Of a stretch of DNA of 64,000 bases, positions 12,490 to 25,571 are shown piece by piece (within the stretch, counting starts at the first letter, position 1; each line of letters opens with the position of its first letter). The position numbers and the translations under genes were made by a program. The DNA lies in contig SADC01000492.1 in the NCBI GenBank assembly GCA_004194705.1, positions 124,001-188,000 of the forward strand, given 5' to 3'. Below the pieces are notes generated by a model. The model was not told where the DNA came from and ran no database searches. It saw nothing but the letters and a program-made list of their open reading frames with translations. The stretch comes from Ditylenchus dipsaci. Taxonomy: Eukaryota; Nematoda; Chromadorea; Rhabditida; Anguinidae.

Positions 12490-13560
12490 GGGAGACGTTC
12501 ATTTCGTCCCCGGTCATTTCATCCCGATAATTTCATCCCCTGTCCTTTTCGTCCCAAAAGCCGCCAATTTGAAATTTTCAAACAGGTTCAAATCCTTGTG
12601 GTGGCCGGCCTTTTTTTCTTGAATGACAGTCATAAATTAGTATTTATAAGACCCTTGAGCCTCAGGATGAGGGTGACTTCCTGGTACCTCCTCTAAATGG
12701 GTATCCACCTCCAAATCCGAAATATTGGATTTAATTGAAAGTAATTCAAAATCATTGCAGCTATCCAGAATCGTGTCTTGAAGACGGTTTGACAATGCTA
12801 AAACAGCATGAATCCCAGTTCTGGAGTAGTTTCCTGTCCCGTAGGGAATCCACGTGATAGTATAAAGGTGATACAGTCAACTCTCGATATAGTGTAGGCT
12901 GGGGGACCAGAAAAATCTACACTATATCAAGGGTACACTGTATCGAGAGTTGACTGTAGTACCGAAAAGTACTACCTAGGTGGTAGTAACAAGGCAGTGA
13001 CTAGGAATCGGTACTCAGGTGGAAGTGCCCGGGTGATGGAAATTGGATGGTGGTAGATAGCAGTTTCTAGTTAGTGGTAGGACCAGTAAATTCATGCTTC
13101 TCGTGGTCTGTAGGGGTGTGGAAACTATTTTGTTCCTGAGAAATCGAAAATATTTTTTTTAGTTTACCTTGGTCCTCCAAGGTAAAAAAATTCGAAAATT
13201 TCAAAAAAATATTTTTTTTTAATTCCCGCCGAAACATTTTTAAAGGGATTTAGGGCTGTATTGGAAGGGGAAGGGGCCACAAAAGGGGCCACTAATCATA
13301 GAGGGCCCACTAACAAGAAGATGTTGAACATAGTTTTGAATACTGGGGCCTACCGCATAAATAAACTCTGGCATGTATGCTTTTTCATGCATCCAGAGTC
13401 ACTTTCGAGTGATTTGTGTCTAAGGGGCGACGGTCTTTTCGTCCCCGGTCATTTCGTTCCGGTCATTTCGTCCCCCGGTCATTTCGTCCCCTGTCCTTTT
13501 CGTCCCCAAAAGCCGCCAATTTGAAATTTTCAAACAGGTTCGGATCCATGTGGTAGCAGG
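12490..13560 (+). repeat. Repeated TTTCGTCCCCGGTCATT arrays
   Basis: CATTTCGTCCCCGGTCATTT units occur at about 12500-12560 and 13430-13510, each followed by the same AAGCCGCCAATTTGAAATTT sequence. An inverted copy lies at 17695-17825. The 13.43 and 17.82 kb copies may be the ends of one 4.4-kb element. The 12.55-13.25 kb part holds an old repeat related to 16.35-16.65 kb. Confidence 0.5.
12874..12956. mobile_element. Minimal pogo-like element, 83 bp
   Basis: CAGTCAACTCTCGATATAGTG inverted ends with TA flanks; essentially two termini joined. Confidence 0.8.
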
Positions 13561-14089
13561 CATTTTTTTTCTTGAATGACAGTCATATATTTGTACTAGC
13601 TCGCGTTGGGCCCGCCTGCGGCGGTCCCCGCTCGCGGCCACGCTGCTCGATGCACCGTATCTCAAAACTCTCTTTAACTCGAAAAAAAATCAAAATTTAA
13701 CTCAGAAAATTAAATCTTTTTAAAGCACACTACCTCTTTTCTTATAATCAGCAAAAGCTACTATATAATTAAATAGGTCTAAATTACCCCAATTACATTG
13801 GTAACTAACAAAATCAGTTCGCCAAGCGTACTTACCCACTTTCCTGGCGCAACCGATTGCTCACCACTCTCTCAGCATGACTTCTCACTCTCGTGGCACG
13901 CTTGCCCATTTTTCTGACTCAGGAGCCCTTGACACCGGCGAATACACTCGCCTCTGTCAAGATTACATAAATCACAAATAAGATAACTTCAACAGTTATC
14001 AACTATGGTAGCGATGTCTGGAGATTAAGTGAGGGTACCCCGTTCACTTTCCGGATACTCTTACTTAATCTCCAGACATCGCTAGTACT

Positions 14090-14590
14090 CCGCTGGTCAC
14101 ACCGCTCCTACACACTCTCCTGGTACCCCTACCCACTCTCCTGGCACACTTACTCACTCTCCTGGTACCCCTACTCACTTCCATGGTACCCCTACCAACT
14201 CTTCAGATACCCCACCCACTCTCCAGGCACACCTACCCGCTCTCCAAGCACACTGACATACTCTTCAGGTACTCTCACTCACTCTCCAGATACCCCTATG
14301 CACTCTTCAGGCACCCTATCCACTCTCCAGGCACCCCTAACCGCTCTTCAGGCACCCTCACTCACTCTCCAGGTTCTCCTACCCACTCCCCCAGGCACCC
14401 CACCCACTCTCCAGATACCCCTGTGTCACTCTCCAGATACCCCTGCTCACTTCCCTGGTACCGATACCCACTCTCCAGGTACCCCTGCCCACTCTCCAGG
14501 TATCCCTGCCCACTCTCCAGATACCCCTGCTCACTCCCCTGGTACCCCTACACACACTCCTGGTACCCCTACACACTCTCCTGCAGATCA
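14090..14590 (+). repeat. Minisatellite CACTCTCCAGGTACCCCTAC, about 20-21-bp unit
   Basis: About 24 tandem variants with CT-rich strand bias. A few stray units recur at 15050-15130. The open frames across it come from a unit length near 21. Confidence 0.85.
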
Positions 14591-15664
14591 ATTTAAATTT
14601 TGGAAAAATTTTGAAAGAAAATTTTTTTCGAAGAAGGCGATACAGTCATATGAGATCACATTATCAATCTCGGTCTAACCGACCCACCTTGACTCATTTA
14701 TACTCTATTAATGAGACTTAACTATGAACATACTCGAGTCTAAGCACTTCAATTATTTACCGTTGTCGAAGCACTCAGACTGGATCATGACTCATACTTG
14801 AGTCCAGTAAAATGTAAAATGCATAAAAAAGCTTCATCCAAAAGTTTAATCCTAATCCAATTGCCTGGATTCAAAAAATGAAAAGAGACAACTGCTCAAG
14901 AGGATAAGGTATAAATTAATAAATTCACAAAAGACTGTAGCTTGAAATAGGAAAAAAATTCGTACAAAGACGAATCCCTATTCAAAATTGCATCAACATT
15001 GAATTTACCTGCAGATGAATTAACTTGCAGATCAATTTACTGCAGGTACCCTTACATGCTCTCCAGGTACCTCTTCAGGATCTCCGGGTACCTTTACCCA
15101 CTCTACAGGTATCCCTACTCGCTCTCTGATCTGACTTACTTGCCTTCTTAACAAATCTGATAGAAAAAAATTAAACACAAATAAAAAAATGGCTCAAAAA
15201 CAGTATTAAAAACTTTCCTCTCAATACAAAAAACAAAAAATTCAAAAAAGACTCAAATTCAAAGTCCCTCTGAATGACCACCTCCATACTCGAGTACAGA
15301 TCCCCTATTTAAAGTCGTCATTTCTCACCGATCTTTTTTTTAAAAGAAAGCTGAGATTCAGCGCTACAAAATGCACCGCGCGCCTTGACCGTATCACCAC
15401 TTCACTCCGAGATTTTGACTCCAGAACTAAAAAAACGACAATTTGGTCACTAAAACCCGAAAATTGAAACCAAAAAAATCTCAAAATCTAAATCTAAAAC
15501 TACCATTCTACTCCTGAGATTCCAAGCTTCAATTTTAAAAAAATTTGACCAAATAACCAAACAAAAACATAACAAAAAACCAAAAACATTAATTGTCCAC
15601 AGACAAAACAGCTCTAATACTATATAGGAGATTTATAAGACGCGTGAGCCTCATGATGATATGG

Positions 15665-16337
15665 CAGGGCTGCCATATGTGCTGATTTCTCAGAAATGTG
15701 CTGATTTTGGCACCCCAAATCTGACAATTTTGAAAGTGCTGATTTCCCAGAAATGTGCTGATTTTCAAATCACCCGTCTGATTAGTCTGATTTTTTTAAA
15801 TTTTACGCTTGTACTGTTTTAACTCGAATATTTCATACGGCAATTAAGAATTCCGACTTGTTAACTACTTTTACTTCTATTTTTCTCGCTTTATTGAAGC
15901 TATATTCTGTATTTTCAGCTAGCGTCACAATGCCACCGCCTCAACGAAAGCACAAGTTCAAGCTGGACTACGCGAAACAGTTCATTGGAATCAAACAAGG
16001 GAAGAAGAATATCACGCTTTCTGCATCGCCTGCCGCCAAGAAATCAATCTCACAGCGACTGGAAGACTGCGATCTCTCTCCATCAAAAGACTCCGAAGCA
16101 TGTGCAAAATGCCAGGGCCTCCGTAACAAAAAAGTAACTTTTTACTTTCCTTTAACATATATGTGACTTCATATTTAGGTCTCTATCGAATTTTATGCCA
16201 AGCCGTACTGCTCCAACAATAACAACAATTTCTGGGGTTTTATTAGCTAAAAATGAATTTGTGTCTGATTTTTTGCCCCAAAATCTGATTTTTTCCGATT
16301 TTTGTCTGATTTTCGGAAAAAAAATATGGCAGCCCTG
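15665..16337. mobile_element. Non-autonomous hAT element, 673 bp
   Basis: Terminal inverted repeats CAGGGCTGCCAT and ATGGCAGCCCTG are flanked by a perfect 8-bp duplication, tgatatgg (15657-15664 and 16338-16345). It interrupts an older repeat whose uninterrupted relative is at about 12640-13110. It carries a short plus-strand reading frame. Confidence 0.9.
15930..16166 (+). CDS. Short transposon-encoded ORF, hAT-derived N-terminus
   Basis: The frame starts at an ATG just after an ATTTTCAG acceptor-like site and begins MPPPQRKHKFKLDY, basic, with a later CAKC pair. It lies wholly inside the hAT element 15665-16337 and resembles the N-terminal piece left in deletion derivatives of hAT transposons. 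A donor near 16130 could join it to a second piece near 16180. It lacks a catalytic core and is probably non-functional. Confidence 0.4.
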   Translation: MPPPQRKHKFKLDYAKQFIGIKQGKKNITLSASPAAKKSISQRLEDCDLSPSKDSEACAKCQGLRNKKVTFYFPLTYM

Positions 16338-16839
16338 TGATATGGTAATCCCGTGGTATCTCCTCTAAATGTAACACCTCCAGAATCCGAGATATTGGAT
16401 TTAATTGAAAGTAATTAAAAATTATTGTACCCATCTAGAATCGTGTCTTGAACACGGTTTATAATGCTAAAACATGAGGAACCCAGTTCTGGAGTTGTTT
16501 CCTATGAGTAGTTTACTATCCCGTAGGGAATACACGTGATAGTACGAAGGTGGCAGTGCCGAGAAAGTAGTACTTAGTGGTAGTAACAAGGCAGTGACTA
16601 TGAATCGGACTATGGATTGGTGGTAGATAGTAATTTCTAGTTAGTGGTACCTAAAGGGCAGCACTTAGTTGACAATGCCCAGATTGTTCATTAGACTATT
16701 TTTCGCAAAGCATCTGACCATGCTAGCAGCTGGATCATTCGGGTCTCCCAATCACCAACTAAACCAAGTGGTCGTCCACTGGGATCGAATTTTTTACGTT
16801 ATTGGAAATCCAAAACTTGTTTTTTGCACTAATTCAAGC

Positions 16840-17345
16840 TTTCTAAAGACGGTTTGATAGCGGTAAAATTACATTTTGCGAAATTTACGGAAACTGTGAA
16901 AATACCATCAAAAAGTAATTTTACTACTGTCAAATCATCTTTAGAATGCTCGAATTGGTACAGAAAATAGGTTTTGGAACCCAAAAACGAAAAAAAATTT
17001 TGATTCAAGTGCACGACTACTTGGTTTTGTTGGTACATCGGGCATCCAGCAAAACTGCGGTTGGTTCATAGAAAAACAGGTATTGAGATTTTCTATTTTA
17101 TTTCAGGCCAATTAGGGTGGATATCCACTTGATCAGCTGGTACCCTCTCCAGATTTTGTAGGCCTCTATACTGTTACCGTTTTTTGCACTAGCTCGAGCT
17201 TTCTAAAGATGGTTTGATAGCGGTAAAATTACGTTTTGCAAGATTTACGAAAACTGTGAAAATACCATCAAAACATAATTTTACTACTGTCAAGCCGTTT
17301 TTAGAATGCTTTAATTAGTGCAGAAAATAGGTTTTGGAACCCAAA
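16840..17345. repeat. Tandem pair of short foldbacks
   Basis: A roughly 150-bp foldback (TTTCTAAAGACGGTTTGATAG ... CATCTTTAGAATGCT) at about 16840-16985 is repeated at about 17195-17345, separated by a shared spacer. Flanking sequence is also duplicated, near 17035-17130 and 17450-17560. Confidence 0.6.
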
Positions 17346-17997
17346 AAATTAGGCCAGCGTATGGAAGTTGTAACTAATAAAACCTTTACGCAGTTTTTAC
17401 GGGAAGTGGACTTGATCCAGGTGGACTACCACTTGGTTTTGTTCGTACATTGGGCATTAAGCAAACCTGCGGTTGGTTCATAGAAAAACAGGTATTGATA
17501 TTCTCTATTTTATTTCAGGCCAATTAGGTGGGTATCCACTTGATGAGCTGGTACGCACTCCAGATTTTGGGGCCAGATGGGTAAAATTGTAATTTTGGTC
17601 TTATAAAACTGAATTTCCTACAAGATTTCACATAAGAAAGTATGATTTGTTCTTAGGCTTGACCAATTTTATTTTTAAAGCCATCCAGGTGTATATTCCC
17701 TCTTAAATTGGCGGTTTTTGGAGACGAAATGACCGGGGGACGAAATGACCGGGATGAAATGACCGGGGATGAAATTATCGGGGATGAAATTACCGGGGAT
17801 GAGATGACCGGGGACGAAATGACCTTGTGCCAGTAAAAATTGTTTGAAAAAGAAAATAATCTCTCGCTTTTTCTCCGTGTAACGCTCTGGTATGCCCCTT
17901 TAAGTCTATTCGTAAACACGGAATTTCGAAAACAGGATTTTTCATGGCTGTATAAGAAGTTGAAAATTATCGAAACATTTTTTGGCTGATACCCTTA

Positions 17998-18173
17998 GTT
18001 GGACCGCCGCCGGCGGCACCCCTGCGGTTACCTTCGGCGGCCCTCCGGCGGTGCCCGGTGGTCATAGATTTTTGAGATGAGAGCGGCACAATCATCTAAA
18101 AAACTATGACCGCCGGTCACCGCCGGAGGGCCGCCGAAGGTAACCGAAGGGGTGCCGCCGGCGGCGGTCCAAC
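17998..18173. mobile_element. GC-rich hairpin element, 176 bp
   Basis: GTTGGACCGCCGCCGGCGGC inverted ends with TA flanks; the arms are far more GC-rich than the surroundings. It truncates the FLYWCH frame. Confidence 0.8.
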
Positions 18174-18689
18174 TATGCTGATAACTCAGTTTATTTTTAA
18201 CACAAAACCAACCATTAGTCTGATTTTTCATTTCCTCAAACCCATTTTCTCTAGTGAATATGCCGTTAAGCACCATTTTCTGCCTACTTTCTCTGGTCAT
18301 CTTTGGCTCATGTGAGTGTTCATTCATCACTTTGATGACCTGAAAGCCGATTTCAATAGTGTTACTATATTTTATAGTGGTCGTTATATGCCTATTACTT
18401 GATCGTTATTATTTGGATCAGTGTGCAGTCGGGCGGTGCAGCCATGTTTTTTGGAACACCTCCAAAAATTCCTGCTGCCATCACTGCTCTGTTTGTCAAA
18501 AGTGAAGGTGAATCCGTTATGCAGAATTTTTTGATTGTGTGATTGGTCAATTTGTACACCTTCTCCATTGAAGACACATGGGGTAAATACAGAGTTCATC
18601 AGTTGTGCGGCATCCAAATTTTGCTTGGTATTTTCTAGCTCCATTTGGCTTAAAAATCCAGTCAAATCATTATATAACAGCTCATTCAT
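18174..18689 (-). CDS. FLYWCH zinc-finger protein fragment
   Basis: Two exons on the minus strand: 18689-18399 and 18339 to about 18174, with a GT-AG intron of 59 nt. The product has a FLYWCH-type finger: G-F-x-F-x-F followed by an FWRC block, C-x-A-R-L-H-T, and after the intron the closing H-S-H pair. Both exons are cut or bounded by GC-rich hairpin transposons at 18697-18754 and 17998-18173, and the frame runs into the latter. FLYWCH fingers occur in host regulators and in Mutator-like transposases. No transposase core is visible, so either origin is possible. The product is probably truncated. Confidence 0.55.
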
Positions 18690-18696
18690 AAGCTTA

Positions 18697-18754
18697 GTTG
18701 GACCGCCGCCGGCAGCGCCCCTTCGGTTACCTTCAGCGGCCCCGGCGGTCCAAC
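18697..18754. mobile_element. Short GC-rich hairpin element, 58 bp
   Basis: Same GTTGGACCGCCGCCGG end and TA flanks as 17998-18173. It sits 7 nt upstream of the FLYWCH start codon. Confidence 0.75.
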
Positions 18755-18797
18755 TATGTTCATAAATTTAGTTCCAATTAGACTAATTTTACCGGCA

Positions 18798-19535
18798 GGA
18801 GTGCACTATACCGCGTAGCCCAAAACTGTCTTAAAGCGTGTTTTTTGATGTGTGAGCAATTAAAACATACTTAAAACGTGTTTTTAGAGTGCGGAAGGCC
18901 ATTTTTGGAAAAAAAAAATTTTTGACCAAAATTTGACTTTTTGCCTTGGGGGACCAAGGTAAACCACCTGAGAGGGATTTTTTACCTCGTTTTTCTTACT
19001 GAGACTGGGCAAAAAGAGTCTCTAGACGCATTTTTTGATCGAGAGCGTTGCTCGGATTCATCTCCAAGGTAAGTGAGTGCGCGCATCTCTAACTCCCAAG
19101 CCCCCTACGCCCCCTCCGGGGGCGTAGGGGGCTTGGGGGCTTGGAGTTGAGATGCGCACACACACATACCTTAGAGACCAAACACTCGAAAAAACTCTGG
19201 ATGCATAAAAACAATGTGCATGCCAGAGTTTTTTATGCGGTAGGTCCCTGCAAGGAAAACTATGTTCAAGATCTTCTTCTTTTGAGGAGTGGCTCCTACT
19301 CAGGCTAAAGTTAAATGTTGGTTTTAGCTGTAATGGTTCTGAATTTGATTTTTAAATAACCTCTCCAGGTGGTTTACCTTGGTCCCCAAGGCAAAAAGTC
19401 AAATTTTGGTCAAAATTTTTTTTTCCAAAAATGGCCTTCCGCACTCTAAAAACACGTTTTAAGTATGTTTTAATTGCTCACACATCAAAAAAACACGCTT
19501 TAAGCCAGTTTTGGGCTACGCGGTATAATGCACTT
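18798..19535. mobile_element. Inverted-repeat element with a nested GC-rich hairpin
   Basis: Arms at about 18798-18970 and 19370-19535 are inverted copies. The middle (about 18975-19345) is a nested relative of the 22806-23913 piggyBac-like family, with a CCAAGCCCCCTACGCC hairpin. Confidence 0.6.
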
Positions 19536-19733
19536 TAGCCATTTTACCCCTATTTAAAGAATTTTTGTTAATATTAAAGACCCTTTTTAAAATGTTTGTA
19601 AAATACCAGTAAGTCGAGTACCCCGGCTGTATCCATCGATGCGTTTTGAGAAAATAGACCATAATACGGCAGTCCGTGGTGCAAAATTTGGCTATTTTGT
19701 GAGAAAAACACGAGAAAATATGGTTTATAGATA

Positions 19734-19984
19734 CCGTATTTCCTCTAATAACTCACCCTGCTCTAATAACTCACCCCCCTCAACTTTGAGGGACTATATC
19801 TCAGCTCGGAACAAATATTTTGCAAAGCTGTTTATTGCGTTTTCTTAATTCCCACGAGCTCTACCGATTCCAGTTTTTAAATTTAATATTTTCACCCAAA
19901 AATCTCGAGATCGACCTCAAATTTTTCCAATTTTCAGCGATCCAAAAAATAACTCACCCGGGTGAGTTATTAGAGGAAATACGG
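19734..19984. mobile_element. TA-flanked element, 251 bp
   Basis: CCGTATTTCCTCTAATAACT and its inverted copy, TA-flanked. A related partial end (CCGTATTCTCTCTAATAAT) occurs at about 46133. Confidence 0.78.
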
Positions 19985-22589
19985 TAGTCATATCAGCATG
20001 TTACATCGTAAAAAAATCGGGGTTAGCAGTGTTTTTTCTCAAAAAATTTTATAAGCGTTCTAACTGATGTGACAAAAAATTGCCGCCCAGTCAGTTGATG
20101 ATGCTATATATCAGGTTATTAGCAAAACGAGCGAAAACAGGGACGGTTAAATCTGGTACCCAAATACTTCTTTCTAATAACAAAATTATTAATTTTATTA
20201 TTTTATTGATTGATTAATTAATTTTATTGCCGTATTATGGTCTATTTTTGTGTACAGTCGATTCGATTCACCGTAAATTTTTTAATAGTAGCCCGTCATC
20301 TTTGACTCCCATTGGTCGCTCAGGGCAAAAAGTCAAATTTCGGTCAAAAAAAAATCTCGGAAAATTGTCACACACACCCTTAAAACATCTTTTCAGGATG
20401 TTTCAGGTCCAAGAGCATCTTAAAAAGTGGTTGAAACATGATTTCGAGCGAGTATGGCTAAAATTCAGAAATCTATGGCCATTTTTCAGTATTCTATGGC
20501 CAAAATTCAGTAATCTATGGCCAACACAAATCTATGGCCAACACAAATCTATGGCCAAAATTCAGTATTCTATGGCCGAAATTAAATACCACCCCTATAA
20601 AATGGGTGGTAACTTGCATGAAAGCAGTCTTTGAAAACTACGTCAAAAACGCAATGCCACAACTCGATTTTGAACCAGGGGGGGGGGCGGTGTGGTTGAT
20701 ATCGCCTCGGGACCCGTCAGCTGAGGCATCTTAAAGAAAGAGTATCTTATAAAAAGGGTATGTGTTTGGAAAAACTTAAGATCGAAAACCGCACGGCTCA
20801 GCGGGTAAAGAACTTGAGGATTGGTCATGGACATTGCTTTTACTATATACTCAAAAAAAATGACAAAATCTTCTAAGGGAAGTTTGGTTAGGCATAATTA
20901 GAATCTAATTATGTTAAATATAAGATAATAAAAGAGGATTATTGTCGTTGGTTACTAAGCCATGGTGTGTGTATTTCCATGGCGCCAACTAAAAGAGAGC
21001 TGTGTCAGTCAAAAATGTTTGTGGTGCGTCTGTATAACCGCGGCTGCTTGGGAATAGAGCCACTCTGTGTTTCTTTCTTTCCCTCCTTCTGGGCGCCACA
21101 CCCCCATTTGATTTGGTTGGTTATTTTAGCGAGCAGCGCCAATTTATGAGTAGGCGCACGTATGAGAGTGTGTGCATGTTTGTTAGTTGGTTGGTCAATA
21201 GAATCAGACTTTCTTTGTTGTCTTTTGCATTCTCTGCCCTTGATGGACCATAAAAATTGACAGGTTGCGTTATGATGGTTAGTTGGGGACACTTGTGAAC
21301 TATGCAAAAAAAGTCAGGCAGACAAACCGTAATGTTTTAACTTGATTCGTTAACGACTTCATTTTTGCATAATAAGGGGTTACTCAACTTTTTCAGGCAC
21401 CATTAAGACTCCCGCTGGACACGGGACAGAGTAGCGGGACATGAGTCGTGGGACAAATATCGAACCACAATTCTAGTGTCCCGCGGGTCAACTATTTCGA
21501 GGTGCTGGACATCCATTTTCATACCGCGGGAGAACGGGTAGCGGGACAATATTATTTTAAAAAGTGAATCATAAAAAGTGAAAATGTCGGGTAGCGAGCA
21601 ATTGCGCAATTTCAAACTGCGCAAATTATAATTGCACTAAAATAAATAAATAAATAATAAATTCACCGGATTTCGTCTTAAAAACTGGCATGTCGGATTG
21701 TTGGAAATGACAAAGTACGCAAGTGAAAATGGAACCACGGCTTTGAATGAAAAGGTATAGCCCAACATTAGTCTCAGAAATCTTTAGCCTTATCAGGATT
21801 TTTCACAATTTGCATTTGCGCAATCTGCCTTTACGCGATTTGAACTTTGCGTAATGTGAATTCGCGCTGTTTGAAATCGCGCAATCGTTCGCTGCCTAAA
21901 ATGTCATCCATTAGAACTGAAATTCAAAAAATATTGAATTCCTGAGAAAAGGCAGTCACTATTTGAATTCCCGCCACACTGAGGTATCGGCCTTTTTTGC
22001 ACATTTCGAAAATACGTTACAGGCTTTTAGAAGTACTGATTACTGTAAGTACAATATGCGCACAAATATCCCATACAATTTGGATACTAAAAAAATATAC
22101 AAAACAAGGGCGTTTCCAAAGCAAACTGAAAACCATGATACTCGTATCATGGTTTTTCGGCAACTTTGGAGTACTCTGTCTCCCCAGTTTTCAAAGCGAT
22201 CAGGAAAAAGCGGCAGCACTTCGCTATATAGCTTCAAAGTGCTCTACAAGAATCTTCAAAAAAAATTTCTCAGCAAACTCTTTGAAAAAGACACTTCTGA
22301 AGGTTCCCTGGTTGATGAGGTGAGAATCCAGGCGAAAGGCCGTCAAATGTCATCTGCTTACAATATAATCACCATTCACAACTAAATTGAGCACCACAGA
22401 TCAAAGTGGAATTGAAAATTTCAAAGAATATACAGTTGAACCTGGATATAACGGCACCCCAGGGGACCAGCTGGAGGTTTTATATATGAAACTAACCCCT
22501 TCGAGAGCATAGTTTTTGCAGCAAAGACAAAATGTTACTACACATCCTCGGTCAGATAGAACCAAAAGAAAAAATCCACGGCTACTAGG
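19985..22589. other. Intergenic stretch, no supported gene
   Basis: Contains the ATCTATGGCC repeat, a short perfect palindrome at about 22130-22155 (ACCATGATACTCGTATCATGGT) within a 140-codon frame (21963-22385) of no recognised family, and a solitary pogo-like end near 22434. Confidence 0.4.
20445..20590 (+). repeat. Tandem ATCTATGGCCAAAATTCAGT repeats
   Basis: Six or so degenerate copies of a roughly 20-30 bp unit. The frame crossing them is a repeat artefact. Confidence 0.6.
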
Positions 22590-22805
22590 AGATTATGGAC
22601 TCTATATGCATTCGCATCTCTGGAAACAAAAGATGCCTTCGTCCCACTGTTGATTTTTTCGAAAATTTTTTTCCCAAAAGTCTCAAAAAGTGTTTATAAG
22701 CACTTTTAGATCATTTTCACAAAAAAATTTTTTTGTGAAAAAAATTTCAAGAATTTTTTTGCCTTGTTAACCCAAGCTGATTTTTTCCGCAATTTTACTT
22801 GTTAA

Positions 22806-23913
22806 ATAGCAAGGGGTTTTGAACATGGTTTTGTTAACTGGAGCCTACCGCATAAAAAAGCTCTGGTATGCGTATATATTTTCATGCATCCAGAGTGTTG
22901 TATCTTGCGGGCGGATAGAGCGGAGAGAGAGAGCGAGAGCGGAGAGCGGAACTTAACGGCAGCTTTATTTCACAAGCACAACAATAATGATGTAATAACA
23001 ACGGAAGCAACAAAAGGCCCTGACAACGAATCGTAGTCGTGTCAGGACAATAAGAGATTCAAACAGGCGATACAACACAGATTCACTTTCGAGATATTTG
23101 CGTATAAGGTATGTGGGTGTGCGCATCTCAATCCCAATCAACCAAGCCCCTGTGCCCCGAAGGGGCACAGGGGCTTGGTTGAACCTAAGCCCCTCGGACT
23201 TAAAACCGAAGGCTGAAAAAAAGGAATAAACAGAGAAGATACCTAAGGCCAGAGCAAAGGAAGACATCATCAACCAAGAAGAGAGCCCCTTTAATAGTGA
23301 ACTTTTTTTTCTTTTTTTTTGCCCCCTGTGCCCCCGAAGGGGGCGCAGGGGGCTTGGTTGGTTCCCCTTTGGAGCGCAGGGGGCTTGGTTGGTTAGAGAT
23401 GCGCGCACTCACTTACCTTAGACATAATTCCGAGCAAGACTCTTGATCATAAAATGCATATATAGATTCTTTTTGCCCAGCTCCAGTGACCGAAACGGGT
23501 AGAATACCACGTTCGAGAAGATTTTTTTGATAAAGTTGTGGAATACTAAGGTAGCAGACGATGTTTTGAGATTTTTTAGAGTAAGATCAAGTGACTGTAT
23601 TTAAAGGTATTCCACATTGTTTTGGTCACTGGAGCTGGGCAAAAAGAATCTGTACATGCATTTTATGATCAAGAGTTTTTGTCAGAGTTATGTCTAAGGT
23701 AAGTAAGTGCGCGCAACTCTAACCAACCAAGCCTACTGCGCCACCTTTCGGGGCACAGGGGGCTTGGTTGCTTGGGGTTGAGATGCGCACCCAAATACCT
23801 TAGACGCAAATCACTCAAAAGTGACTCTGGATGCATGAAAATATATACGCATACCAGAGCTTTTTTATGCGGTAGGCCCCAGTTAACAAAACCATGTTCA
23901 AAACCCCTGCTAT
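22806..23913. mobile_element. piggyBac-like (TTAA) element nested in the left arm
   Basis: ATAGCA...TGCTAT ends are bordered by TTAA on both sides (22802-22805 and 23914-23917). The uninterrupted site is seen in the right arm near 27165 (TTGTTAAAGG). Long inverted repeats include the sub-terminal GGTTTTGAACATGG block and GC-rich CAAGCCCCCTG hairpins. Relatives or pieces occur near 13.25-13.42, 18.97-19.35, 37.86-38.17 and 48.20-48.37 kb. Confidence 0.8.
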
Positions 23914-25571
23914 TTAAAGGAGCATGCTTTCCTAGTGCAACGGCAATTGTTGATTTTTGAATTCCCGGGGACATAAAAAAATAAAAATAATTATCAAATA
24001 ATTTGCGCAAAATATTTTTTAAACGCAAACAATTATTTTTGGCAGTCATTTTTGACTTCTCAATTGAATTTTGGTCGGGTCCGCCGAACCGCTCTTACTT
24101 AGTGGTCGCCCTTTTGGTTTTTTTGGATAGCCAGTTGAGCTATAGTGGCTATATCTTATTTTTATGTCTTTTTTGCTTCAGATTATTAAAAGAAGAAGCC
24201 AAGTTTTCGCCTCGAACCTCATTAGATAAGTTTTTATCCATTATTCGCCGTCTTTTTCTTTTCTTTTGTTCCTCCTGTTCAGGTTGTTTGCGAGGGCGCT
24301 CATGCGGATTGTACGAGATCTGATTGGGCTTTCTCTGCGGCGCTACTTTGCTTTCTTGAGTCGGTCACGGGATTAAGCTTTTCTTTGTAAAAATGTGGTT
24401 AGTTTGCCAATTAAAATTTTTTCCATAATTGTTTATGCTGGTTTATTATAGAAGGGAAGCTGCTGCCAAATTTTCGACCTCAATGACGTGTGCTTCACAA
24501 CTTCGTGTCAGAGCCAGTGCTAGTTAAAGGATTCATATGGTACATTAGGACTGAACAGTACCTCGAAGGCTAGGAATAGTTGGACAGGCGCTAGATGGTG
24601 GTCTCTAATTTTTTCTCGATTCTCTGGTCAGGTAACTTTTTTTTTAATCTCACTGCGACTGCACATGGCCTCACAAAGTAATAAGTGAATGTAGCCTCAA
24701 ATCCGTGAATTAGCCATATACGATTATTTTTGTCTACGTTGAAGCTACAGACTTTGGCAATTGTATGTGGTCGTAGTGTTAGGCAAGTGCACGGGCCGGC
24801 CCTTCCCGAGCCGTAATTTGCATAATCCATCACGGTTTATGATGAAGACAATTTTTACTAGAGCCTGTAAAAGTACTGCCTGTGCACATACTTGCGTAGT
24901 GTATTTCGCGTATTGCATTATCTTTCTATGTGCCTTCGTGCTCCATCTATAGACAGTATGGCTAGGCCCTTGTAACATAACTGTCGGAGCACGTCAACTT
25001 CATGTAAGAGGCTGCCTAGCGAAAGTGATTATAAGTCACATATTATTTACCATAATGACCTTTTGGAGTTCATCTTTCTAATTTTCAGGTATGATGCGTC
25101 ACTCAGGTATCTTGTTCACATCAGGGAAATAATCTTTTACCGTCCTTGGCTATGCAGGTCCTGAGCTACCGTTTGTTTATATGCTCTTTTACGGACTATC
25201 CTGTGTTTTAACGAAATAATAAATAACTATCTAACATTTAGATGTGTAGAAAATTTAACTGTGCTCTTGTACTTGATCTATTCAAGCACAACTATGTAAT
25301 ATTTAGGTCACTGTAATAGTCACTTTGTAGCACACTACGGTTCAAAGCCGGTAATTACTGTGATTATGACCTACACAAGTGATAATCTACACAGCTAATT
25401 ATTAGATAGTTCTTCATTCTTTTGCTAAAACACAGGACAGTCCATAAAAGACAATAAATACAAACGGTAGCTCAGAACCTGAATAGCCTAGGACGCTAAA
25501 AGAATATATCTCAGTGACCTAAATATTTACAGTGACCTAGATATTCGCGAGTTCGCGACGATTTGGCTCTA

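Noticed and set aside
14183..14678. Ser/Pro/Tyr-rich frames up to 137 codons
   Set aside because: They lie wholly in the CACTCTCCAGGTACCCC minisatellite and differ by frame, as expected of a repeat.
21963..22385. 140-codon plus-strand frame
   Set aside because: No recognisable domain, spans a perfect palindrome, and has no splice partners; not enough to call a gene.
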